Of a DNA stretch of 14,064 nucleotides, positions 1 through 6,840 are shown piece by piece. This DNA is from JAFGIT01 sp016929465 [NCBI: Candidatus Coatesbacteria bacterium] (GTDB lineage: Bacteria; B130-G9). Below the pieces are notes generated by a model. It was not told the DNA's origin. It ran no database searches and was given only the letters and a program-made list of their open reading frames with translations. Location of the stretch: the NCBI GenBank assembly GCA_016929465.1, contig JAFGIT010000103.1:1-14064 (forward strand), written 5' to 3'. Position numbers and translations under genes: made by a program. Positions within the stretch are counted from its first letter, which is position 1, and each line of letters begins with the position of its first letter.

Positions 1-1811
1 ATCGTACTCAACACACTCTTGAGCTCGGGAAGACCCGAGACGAGAACCTCAGCCTCCTTGACGCGCTTGATGGTCCTCGGAAGATCGTAATGAGTCGGGA
101 ACTCCAATTTGATGAAAATCTCGCCGCGGTCGGGATCGCTCGCGAAAGAGGTACCAAGCTGAGGGATCAGCGAGACAGAGTGGAAGAGCATTAAGACAAC
201 CAGGATCATCACTGCGATTGCCGACCATCGGTGGCGCTCATTGAACTCCAGGATTCTCCTGTACGTGACGATTGCCCTCTCGAAACCACCGTCCCATATA
301 CGATTGAACCTCGAGAGCAGAGACCTCTTACTTCCGGTGTTGGCCTTGAGGAGCACCGAACACAGAATCGGCGTGAGAGTGAAGGATATGAACAATGAGA
401 CCACGGTCATTATGACCATCGTGAGTGCGAAGAATTTGATGAAGCGGCCAATCATGCCCCCCATCACGGCAATCGGAAATAGAACGACGACGTTCGTCGC
501 GGCGCTCGCGAGAACTGCTATGAATGCCTCCTTCGTCCCAAGACGCGCCGCCTCCTTCGGATTTCCGTCTGTCTCGAGGCGGCGGACTATCGCCTCCATT
601 ACGACGATTGAATTAGTTACCAGAATCCCAACAGACATCCCAATCGCAAGCAGCGTTGGCACATTGAGTGTGTAATCTAGCGCTTTCATGAAGAAGAGAC
701 CGATCACAATTGTGAGAGGCATTGTGACCGCAATGACCAGCGTCGACCGGAAATTATGCAAGAACAGGAACAAGATAAGTGCAGTCAGTAGTATCCCCTG
801 CCCGATATTCACCCATGCACTCTGAACGCTCGACTCGATAAAGCGGCCGTCATCGGTCACCCAGACCAAGTCCATCCCGCCCGGAAGCTCCTGCCGGAGC
901 TCGTTCATCTCATCTCTGACTCGCCTGACTACCTCTACTGCGTTTGCTTCGGATTTCTTTACGACCTTGATCGCGACCGCGGACTTGCCGTCGATAAATG
1001 CACGCTGCCTTAGCTCCTCGGTGGTCATCTCCACTCGGCCGATGTCTTTTATGTAGCACCGGCGCCCCTCGTCGCTGACCAATTCCAGCATCCCGATGTC
1101 CTCGACGTCATCGAATTCAGCGTCGAACTTGACCGAGTACTCCATCCCCTTCTCGCGGAGCCTGCCTGAGGGGACGGTCTTGACGCCTGCCTGTATGGCG
1201 GAAACAACATCCAGGGTCGTAAGGCCGCGCGCGCCAAGCTCGTTGCGGTCCAGCAGGACATGGACCTCTCGCTTTGCGCCGCCGATCAGACTCACGTCCG
1301 CAACGCCGGGGAGCACCGTAATCCTATCCCGGAGAGTGTTGTCAGCATAATCGTAGAGCTCATCAATCAGCCGATCCCCCGTGAGAGCCAATTGAATGAT
1401 CGGGCTGGCGCTGATGTCCATCTTCATTATTTTGGGGTCTCTGACGCCCTCTGGAAAGTCGCCGCGAATCAGATCGACCTTCTCACGAACGTCGGTGGCC
1501 GCAATGTCAACATCCACCTCCAACTCGAACTCCAGCAAGGTCTGGCAAGCATTCTCCATGCAAGACGAAGAGACGTGCTTCAGTCCCTCGATCGTGACAA
1601 CCTGGTCCTCGATGCGCTTCGCGACATCTGTCTCTATCTCCTCGGGACTTGCGCCGGGATATTCCGTGACAATCGTTATGTATGGGAGATCGACCTTGGG
1701 CATGAGCTCCAGGCCGATCTTTCTGTACGCATTGAATCCGAGCAGAGCAAGGGCGATGATCAAGCAGCTCATCGCTATTGGACGTCTAACGGATGCCTCG
1801 GATAGGAACAT
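1..1811 (-). CDS. RND-family efflux permease (AcrB/HAE1-like), 3' end off window
   Basis: This is the inner-membrane pump of a tripartite RND efflux system, which exports drugs, lipids or other amphiphiles using an ion gradient. About 603 codons are visible from ATG at 1811; the C-terminal half lies beyond position 1. A first membrane helix follows the start (residues ~12-30). It is followed by a periplasmic porter domain containing the family signature GASPEEIETDVAKRIED, then a helix bundle from about residue 335 onward. TM4 reads GILVTNSIVV: Thr399 and Asn400 occupy the place of AcrB Asp407 and Asp408. The start codon overlaps the adaptor stop by one base (TAATG), and a G-rich ribosome binding site (AGGGGGGAA) lies about 9 nt upstream, so translation is probably coupled to the adaptor. 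The family call is firm; the substrate is unknown. Confidence 0.95.
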   Translation of the reverse strand, partial: MFLSEASVRRPIAMSCLIIALALLGFNAYRKIGLELMPKVDLPYITIVTEYPGASPEEIETDVAKRIEDQVVTIEGLKHVSSSCMENACQTLLEFELEVDVDIAATDVREKVDLIRGDFPEGVRDPKIMKMDISASPIIQLALTGDRLIDELYDYADNTLRDRITVLPGVADVSLIGGAKREVHVLLDRNELGARGLTTLDVVSAIQAGVKTVPSGRLREKGMEYSVKFDAEFDDVEDIGMLELVSDEGRRCYIKDIGRVEMTTEELRQRAFIDGKSAVAIKVVKKSEANAVEVVRRVRDEMNELRQELPGGMDLVWVTDDGRFIESSVQSAWVNIGQGILLTALILFLFLHNFRSTLVIAVTMPLTIVIGLFFMKALDYTLNVPTLLAIGMSVGILVTNSIVVMEAIVRRLETDGNPKEAARLGTKEAFIAVLASAATNVVVLFPIAVMGGMIGRFIKFFALTMVIMTVVSLFISFTLTPILCSVLLKANTGSKRSLLSRFNRIWDGGFERAIVTYRRILEFNERHRWSAIAVMILVVLMLFHSVSLIPQLGTSFASDPDRGEIFIKLEFPTHYDLPRTIKRVKEAEVLVSGLPELKSVLST

Positions 1812-3013
1812 TAGTTCGATTCCCCCCTGATCTCCACCGAATCACCATTAGAAAGGAATGTCTGGCCCTGCCTCACCACCTTCATCCCCTCCATCAACGA
1901 TGAACTGAGAACCTCTGTGTAGCCATCGGATTCCAGGCCTGTTTCAACAGGAACCTCCTTCGCGGCGCTAGAATTCACGATGAAGACAGCCCGGCCACTC
2001 TCGCGCTTGATCAATGATTCTTTGGGCACTCCAAGGCCTCGTCTGCTCTCGAGCACTATCGAGATCTCTGCCATAGCGCCTGGGACTACACCCCCTGGCG
2101 GATTATTCAGAAGGCATTTGACCTCGAAGGTCCGCAGCCTGGGATCCACGGTAGGGCTCTTATAGGTCACCGTATGGTGACCGGCATCGATCCCGTAAAC
2201 CGTAATCCACATCTCGGTCTGGCCGACGACGATGTCTAAGTAATGCTGTGCAGGAATGAAGGCCGAAGCCTCGATGGCCGAAGTGTTCTCGATCCTGAAT
2301 ACCGGCTTCGCCACCTCGCCTGATTCCCCCTCCTCGTGGAACTGGTGAGTGATGGTCCCGTCGATTGGGGCCAGCACCAGAGTGTCCTTGAGGTCCTTCT
2401 CTGCGATCGACAGTGCGACTTCGGCCTGAATAGCCGCTTCCTTCTGCAGGTCAACGACGCTCTCGGCATGCTTATAGGCGGCCTGAGCCTGCTTGTAACG
2501 CGACTCTTGCTGCTCCAGAGCATCCAGGGAAACTGTCTTTTTCTCATATAGCTTCTTATACCGGTCGAGGTCCAATTTCGCCTTCTCGAGCTGGACCGAA
2601 ACCTGCTCCTGGCCCGCCTCCGCCTCACGAAGGGAACATCTCGCAACGGCAAGGGCCTGCCGGCTGACGTCAACGGCCTGCTTGAACTTAACATCATCGA
2701 TCCTGAACAGCTTCGTCTCATTCGCCTTCACCGCGTCATGCTCATCAACGAAAACCTCCACTATTGCACCGGCAATTCGCGGAGAGACTTCGGCAAAATT
2801 CTCCGACACCAAATTCCCCTGGACCACCACTCTGTTCTCGAAGGAGTGGGAAGATATGCTCTCTACCACAACGGGCACTGAACGGCTTTTCGAATTCCCA
2901 CTTTCAGCACTGCCCCCGGCATCACCACAGCCGGTCGGCAAGACCAAGAGAACAATCGCAGACAGCACCAGGGCGGGCTGTAGATACTTAGACATTCTGT
3001 CTTTGATAGTCAT
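1811..3013 (-). CDS. RND efflux periplasmic adaptor (membrane fusion protein), lipoprotein
   Basis: This 400-residue protein is the HlyD/AcrA-type adaptor that links an RND permease to an outer-membrane channel. Its N-terminus has a hydrophobic stretch ending at Cys29 (LPTGC), consistent with a lipoprotein signal, although Pro at -3 is atypical. The first half of the barrel-sandwich (about residues 75-107, VSPRIAGAIVEVFVDEHDAV) leads into a long alpha-helical coiled-coil hairpin (about 108-212). The second half follows (TLVLAPIDGTI, 211-221), then a beta-barrel and a membrane-proximal domain. The start at 3013 is favoured by the strong ribosome binding site AAAGGAGCT at 3022-3030; Met7 is a poorer alternative. 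It lies 82 bp downstream of tetR and overlaps the permease start by one base. No outer-membrane factor gene is visible in the window. Confidence 0.95.
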   Translation of the reverse strand: MTIKDRMSKYLQPALVLSAIVLLVLPTGCGDAGGSAESGNSKSRSVPVVVESISSHSFENRVVVQGNLVSENFAEVSPRIAGAIVEVFVDEHDAVKANETKLFRIDDVKFKQAVDVSRQALAVARCSLREAEAGQEQVSVQLEKAKLDLDRYKKLYEKKTVSLDALEQQESRYKQAQAAYKHAESVVDLQKEAAIQAEVALSIAEKDLKDTLVLAPIDGTITHQFHEEGESGEVAKPVFRIENTSAIEASAFIPAQHYLDIVVGQTEMWITVYGIDAGHHTVTYKSPTVDPRLRTFEVKCLLNNPPGGVVPGAMAEISIVLESRRGLGVPKESLIKRESGRAVFIVNSSAAKEVPVETGLESDGYTEVLSSSLMEGMKVVRQGQTFLSNGDSVEIRGESN

Positions 3014-3095
3014 TCAGTAAGAGCTCCTTTGAAGTGAGAGTTTCTCGATTGTCGGCGGATAGAGACCAATCTCAGGCTATAGATTCGCATCTGAC

Positions 3096-3725
3096 TTATT
3101 CAGGCTTATTACAGACGGGGAATTCGGACATCAGACCCTTGAGTGCAAGTGAAAGGCACGCTTCGGACTCGCCGGCGATGTCTCCGAGTCGGCGGCCAGT
3201 GTCCAATTTCCACCCCACAAGCCCATCGAGTAGACAAAAGACAAGGACGCCCCCCAGTTCAGCATCGTAGATGAAATCGCCCGACGCGACCCCCTCACGG
3301 ACTACCGACGCGATCAAATCCTCGAAGAAAACATGCTTAGACTGACGGAGAGCTCTTATCTCCTCGGAAGCGACTTCTGCAGCCCTTATGATCTCCAGCA
3401 AGGTCCGCTTCTCCTCGATAGCATTGAGAACCGTGCAAATTATGCTCCTCAATTTCTCTACCGGCTGCATTCCTGACTGCATGATACTCTCGAGTTCAGC
3501 CTTCAACGGCTCGAAGGCAGTCTCGATGACGTGCTTGATGATCTCTTCCTTGTTAGAGAAATAGTTGTAGAGCGTTCCGGTTGAAACATCAGCCTCCTTG
3601 GCAACTCGCTCCATGGTCAGACCTTTGAAGCCGAACTCGTCGAGCACCTTCATAGATGCATCATAGACAGAGCCCCTCATTATCGCTTCCCATTGGGCTT
3701 TCCGTTTTACGTTGATATTGGCCAT
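3096..3725 (-). CDS. TetR/AcrR-family transcriptional repressor
   Basis: This 209-residue regulator has the N-terminal TetR DNA-binding domain. Residues 37-62 contain the helix-turn-helix and following helix (TMERVAKEADVSTGTLYNYF then SNKEEII), which is a textbook TetR match. The C-terminal ~140 residues form the variable helical ligand-binding and dimerisation domain. The start is supported by a ribosome binding site (CGAGGAATT, 3731-3739). It is the first gene of a minus-strand series with the adaptor and permease, so it probably represses the pump and is itself autoregulated; that role is inferred from position. The inducer cannot be read from the sequence. Confidence 0.93.
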   Translation of the reverse strand: MANINVKRKAQWEAIMRGSVYDASMKVLDEFGFKGLTMERVAKEADVSTGTLYNYFSNKEEIIKHVIETAFEPLKAELESIMQSGMQPVEKLRSIICTVLNAIEEKRTLLEIIRAAEVASEEIRALRQSKHVFFEDLIASVVREGVASGDFIYDAELGGVLVFCLLDGLVGWKLDTGRRLGDIAGESEACLSLALKGLMSEFPVCNKPE

Positions 3726-3743
3726 GGTTTAATTCCTCGAGTC

Positions 3744-3777
3744 TGAATACCCGTTCATTACCATGAGTGAACATTCA
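3744..3777. promoter_or_regulatory. Candidate TetR operator cluster upstream of tetR
   Basis: Four TGAA/TTCA half-sites alternate in orientation over 34 bp: TGAA at 3744, TTCA at 3754, TGAA at 3768 and TTCA at 3774. The inner pair extends to GTTCA-N10-TGAAC (3753-3757 and 3768-3772), and the last pair nearly abuts as TGAACATTCA. TetR repressors of RND pumps often bind TGAATGA-type inverted repeats just upstream of their own gene. The cluster begins 19 bp upstream of the tetR start and is about 115 bp from the divergent gene. Binding is inferred, not shown. Confidence 0.45.
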
Positions 3778-3890
3778 ATCGTGAGGATGGTTCCGCTTAA
3801 TCCGACTGCGATACTTGCATTCAGAGCTTCAGTAAAGGAATATTCCGAATTGGATAACTCACAAGGCATTAATCCATGAGGAGGGCCCCG

Positions 3891-4133
3891 ATGCATATCG
3901 AAACTCTAACCGCTTTCTTCATGTGGTGTACCATCATCAATGGAGCCATATTGACCATTTGGACCGTCTCCGCTCTCTTCGCAATGGATCTCATGTATGC
4001 CATCCACGGCAGGTGGTTCTCGATACCACGTGAGATGTTTAATATAGCGATATATTCGCTATTGGGCCTATTCAAGCTGCTCTTTTTGATATTCAGTGCA
4101 GTCCCCTTCATCGCCCTGCTGATAGTAGGGTGA
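3891..4133 (+). CDS. Small membrane protein, DUF6868-like
   Basis: This 80-residue protein has two hydrophobic segments, at about residues 8-27 and 52-77. Between them is a short loop with the pattern DLMYAIHGRWF...PREMFN. The layout and the motifs FFMWCTIIN, IHGRWF and a C-terminal VPFIALLIVG match what I recall of the DUF6868 family of ~80-residue inner-membrane proteins of unknown function. The start at 3891 is chosen over the in-frame ATG at 3876 because GAGGAGG (3879-3885) sits at ideal distance from 3891 and overlaps the earlier ATG's own first codons. It is transcribed divergently from tetR, so it could be coregulated with the efflux operon. No enzymatic residues stand out. Confidence 0.8.
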   Translation: MHIETLTAFFMWCTIINGAILTIWTVSALFAMDLMYAIHGRWFSIPREMFNIAIYSLLGLFKLLFLIFSAVPFIALLIVG

Positions 4134-4150
4134 TGTGTTTCACCGGGAAT

Positions 4151-4193
4151 CCTGTGTGATTCGGGCCGACGCCCGACAGCAATCTCACACGGG
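4151..4193 (+). repeat. Nested inverted repeat downstream of the small membrane protein gene
   Basis: An outer 9-bp stem (CCTGTGTGA at 4151-4159 with TCACACGGG at 4185-4193, one G-U pair) encloses a perfect 6-bp hairpin, TCGGGC-cgac-GCCCGA (4161-4176). An overlapping alternative pairing, GAATC (4147-4151) with GATTC (4158-4162), would compete with it. No T-run follows, so it is not a classical Rho-independent terminator. It lies 18 bp after the small gene and about 225 bp before the protease start. It may be a transcript-end stabiliser, a leader structure for the downstream gene, or chance. Confidence 0.4.
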
Positions 4194-4356
4194 AGATGCT
4201 GCAGGTGATAATGTATTAAGGCGTCTGAATGAGCGACCAATCCTTGATAGGAATCCTAAATGATCCCTCAATCAGCACCCCGAGCCACAGCTCCGACACT
4301 CTCCCGTTCGGAGGGCGCTGCACGGCGGTCTCAAAGGAACTCAAAGGTCTGGATTC

Positions 4357-4386
4357 TTGTTTTGATATATACCGGAACTGTATCCA
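4357..4386 (+). promoter_or_regulatory. Possible sigma70-type promoter for the secreted peptidase-like gene
   Basis: TTGTTT (4357-4362) and TATCCA (4381-4386) are separated by 18 bp and end about 32 bp before the chosen start at 4419. Both hexamers are imperfect. Just upstream, CTCAAAGG occurs twice with a 10-bp period (4330-4337 and 4340-4347), which could be a protein-binding direct repeat. This is a weak call. Confidence 0.28.
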
Positions 4387-4418
4387 ATGTTAGGCTTTTC
4401 AAACGTAAGGAGATGAAT

Positions 4419-6665
4419 ATGGGCTCCCCGTCCAGAAGTTTCACGATAGGATTCGCAATCTCTTTTGTATTTTTGCTCGCGTTTTCGAGCTTCGTGCTTT
4501 GTAGCACGGCCATTCCCGTGACCCAGGAAGAGGCTCAAAGAGCAGCTTCGACATACAAGTCCATTGGCTCGGCGCAATACCCCGAATGGACGGATGCGAG
4601 CCTGGTTCTCACCCGCACCTTCTATGACCTCGCTTTCGAGGCGAGCGCCTTCGAGTTCGCCGTTCAGTCTGGAGGTCGTCAGATTGGGCACATCATCATT
4701 GGCGGAAATCGAGACTTCCCGCCGTTGATTGAGTACACGAACGGTCCCTCGGTTATCGACCAGGGCGTGAGCCGCGGGAATGCCCCTGCCGAGGCTTTAC
4801 AGAGCGTTGAGTCCGGCGGCGAATGGACCCCCATATATGTCGGAGGGTTCGACTACTATCTCGTTGGGCCGGATGCGGTTTCGGATTTGGTCGATGTTCT
4901 CAGGGGAGGCCGCGTTGAGCTTGCTGATCTTCAGCTGTTTTCAGAGGACCTTTCGGCCAAGCTGAGAGCTGTGCCTGGCACATTCTCCGGCATGTGGGAG
5001 GCTGCGCTCTCGGGCAAATCAGTGAAGGCCGAGGACGACTACAGCATTCTCATCGAGGCGGAAGGTTATACCTGGTATAGGGGCTGCGGCCCGACTTCCG
5101 GGACGATGGTCCTCGGATATTATGGGAACGCCGGATACCGTGAGCTCGATTACACCCCGGAATCCTTCGTGTGGGATGGTCCATATACGATGAATCCTTA
5201 TATCCCTCGCGACCTTGCAGACATGGTGGCTGACATCTGCGATGTTCCTCGCTCGGGAGGCAGAGTCGATGACTACGGTGTATATACCGGGGAACTGGCT
5301 GGTGCCATAGTCAGGGTTGCCCAGTCGCACGGATACAAGGGATTCCAGTGCTACATGTATCAGGACCTGCGAGATTACACCATCTACAAGGACACAATTG
5401 ACGGCGGTGACCCGTGCGTATTCGGAATCACAAAAATGGACCCCGGCTCGTATGACAACCACGCGATCATGGGCGCTGGTTACAATTACAGGAATCCGGA
5501 AGCGGGTCACCTTGCGATTGTGTTCGACACCTGGGTAACAGGCGAGCGCACCGCCGCACAGGAATACTTCATCACTTACCGGTTGCTGACGGTCTATAGC
5601 CCGCTCGTCGCGGAGCAAGACCTTGAACTATCGGCCGAGAGCTACGACTATGGCTACGTCAACGTCGGGGACCACGATGACTGGATGCTGAAGATAGGAA
5701 ATATCGGGGCGTTGCCGCTCCTCGTTAATAACTTGTCCTTCGACGACCCCGACTACTCCGTGACCTTGCCTTCATTCCCATACACGATCGCTGCAGGTGA
5801 AAGCATATTCGCTAATATCAGATTCGAGCCGAGCCACGCTGGCAGGATCTCCGCGACCATGACCATCGAGACCGACGATCCGGATCCGAACGAGGAGTTC
5901 TGCGAAGTATCTCTGTCGGGGCGGGGAATAGATAACACCGCTCCGATCGTCCGTAGAGCGGGATTCATGGGAGACCATCTCGCCGCCGGAGCATCGGGCA
6001 ATATCTCAGTCCACGCCGAAGTCTATGATGCCGAGGGCAACTCGGACATCGACGTGGTCAATTTATTCATTGGGACCCTCGAGGGTGGCCATATAAGCTC
6101 GCTCGAGCTCTTCGACGATGGTCAGCACGCGGATGGCGGTGCCGCGGACGGGATTTATGGGAATGAGTTCTGGGTAGATGCCGCTCCAGCGGGTGTTTAC
6201 GTGTTCGAGATAGTGGCCGAGGACACCCACGGCGCCTCGAGCAATGTGTGGCCATACATGCGGATTGGCGACTCAGGTACTGCCAAGTCGAATGACACAC
6301 TCTGGGGAGTGTATCCTGGAATGGGAGAGGCCGGTGATTCATCGGTCGCCAATATATACATGGCCGGCTTCGACACCACCTCGATAACGCTCGAAGCGGG
6401 CGGGAAGCTTCTCTGCGTAGCCGATATCGATGACTACCTAGATGGCTCGAGCCTCGCTCGCGCCGAGCTTCGCTTCGAGGGCGGCGGAGTCCTGACGCTC
6501 CTTGACGACGGCCAGGGCGATGATGAAATTGCTGGCGACGAGCGCTTCACTGGAAGCATGGACCTCACACCAGGCTACCCAGCCGGTGATTACCTGCTCG
6601 AGATCGTTGCGATCGACGGCTCGGGACGTGAGAGCGTGGCATATCCGTTCTATGTCGTGAGGTAG
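4419..6665 (+). CDS. Secreted C39-like cysteine peptidase with HYDIN-type and beta-sandwich modules
   Basis: The predicted product is 748 residues and exported. Residues 1-33 form a signal peptide with a hydrophobic core (IGFAISFVFLLAFSSFVL). A poorly conserved region (about 35-205) resembles the propeptide-like segment that precedes such domains. The catalytic-type domain has YRGCGPTSG with Cys223, NHAIMGAGY with His348 and FDTW with Asp370, matching peptidase C39-like/papain-fold proteins. Residues ~400-505 resemble an ASH/HYDIN (choice-of-anchor D type) domain. Residues ~506-748 hold two beta modules, each with a DDG turn (around 566 and 696). No LPXTG or other sorting signal ends the protein. 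The start at 4419 is chosen because TAAGGAG (4406-4412) lies 6 nt upstream; the frame stays open back to ATG 4260 but without a ribosome binding site. Substrate and activity are unknown. Confidence 0.82.
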   Translation: MGSPSRSFTIGFAISFVFLLAFSSFVLCSTAIPVTQEEAQRAASTYKSIGSAQYPEWTDASLVLTRTFYDLAFEASAFEFAVQSGGRQIGHIIIGGNRDFPPLIEYTNGPSVIDQGVSRGNAPAEALQSVESGGEWTPIYVGGFDYYLVGPDAVSDLVDVLRGGRVELADLQLFSEDLSAKLRAVPGTFSGMWEAALSGKSVKAEDDYSILIEAEGYTWYRGCGPTSGTMVLGYYGNAGYRELDYTPESFVWDGPYTMNPYIPRDLADMVADICDVPRSGGRVDDYGVYTGELAGAIVRVAQSHGYKGFQCYMYQDLRDYTIYKDTIDGGDPCVFGITKMDPGSYDNHAIMGAGYNYRNPEAGHLAIVFDTWVTGERTAAQEYFITYRLLTVYSPLVAEQDLELSAESYDYGYVNVGDHDDWMLKIGNIGALPLLVNNLSFDDPDYSVTLPSFPYTIAAGESIFANIRFEPSHAGRISATMTIETDDPDPNEEFCEVSLSGRGIDNTAPIVRRAGFMGDHLAAGASGNISVHAEVYDAEGNSDIDVVNLFIGTLEGGHISSLELFDDGQHADGGAADGIYGNEFWVDAAPAGVYVFEIVAEDTHGASSNVWPYMRIGDSGTAKSNDTLWGVYPGMGEAGDSSVANIYMAGFDTTSITLEAGGKLLCVADIDDYLDGSSLARAELRFEGGGVLTLLDDGQGDDEIAGDERFTGSMDLTPGYPAGDYLLEIVAIDGSGRESVAYPFYVVR

Positions 6666-6702
6666 TTACTGCAGTATTTAAGAGATATTTTCCCTTTTAC
6701 TC

Positions 6703-6734
6703 GGGCCCGTCGCGCGTGATGGGCCCTTTTTTTT
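6703..6734 (+). terminator. Rho-independent terminator
   Basis: GGGCCCGTC (6703-6711) pairs with GATGGGCCC (6718-6726) in a 9-bp stem with one G-U pair and a 6-nt loop. It is followed directly by eight T residues (6727-6734). It ends transcription of the secreted peptidase-like gene, whose stop codon is 37 bp upstream, and insulates the KAP gene region. Confidence 0.92.
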
Positions 6735-6767
6735 GGTCGGCAAAGCCTGCTGCCTATCTCGCCGGCA

Positions 6768-6797
6768 TTGCGTTTTCGCCTGACGACGTGCTATGCT
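6768..6797 (+). promoter_or_regulatory. Possible promoter for the KAP NTPase gene
   Basis: TTGCGT (6768-6773) and TATGCT (6792-6797) are spaced by 18 bp, beginning shortly after the terminator and ending 43 bp before the GTG start at 6841. The spacing and hexamers fit a sigma70-type promoter moderately well. Confidence 0.4.
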
Positions 6798-6840
6798 GGC
6801 AGAGGGTAGATGATATTCGCTATTAACAAGCGAGGCAGAT

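Noticed and set aside
241-1830. Plus-strand ORFs within the permease region
   Set aside because: They are shadows of the minus-strand RND gene, whose translation matches the family throughout.
3876-3890. Upstream in-frame ATG at 3876 as start of the small membrane protein
   Set aside because: The sequence from 3879 is itself a strong ribosome binding site for ATG 3891, and family relatives begin near MxIETL; the 5 extra residues are unsupported.
3869-4240. Minus-strand ORF of 123 codons opposite the small membrane protein
   Set aside because: It is antisense to a gene with a good ribosome binding site and recognisable family features, and its translation has no recognisable motif.
4260-4418. 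N-terminal extension of the secreted peptidase-like protein from ATG 4260
   Set aside because: It has no ribosome binding site and would place the signal peptide about 65 residues inside the protein; TAAGGAG at 4406-4412 points to ATG 4419.
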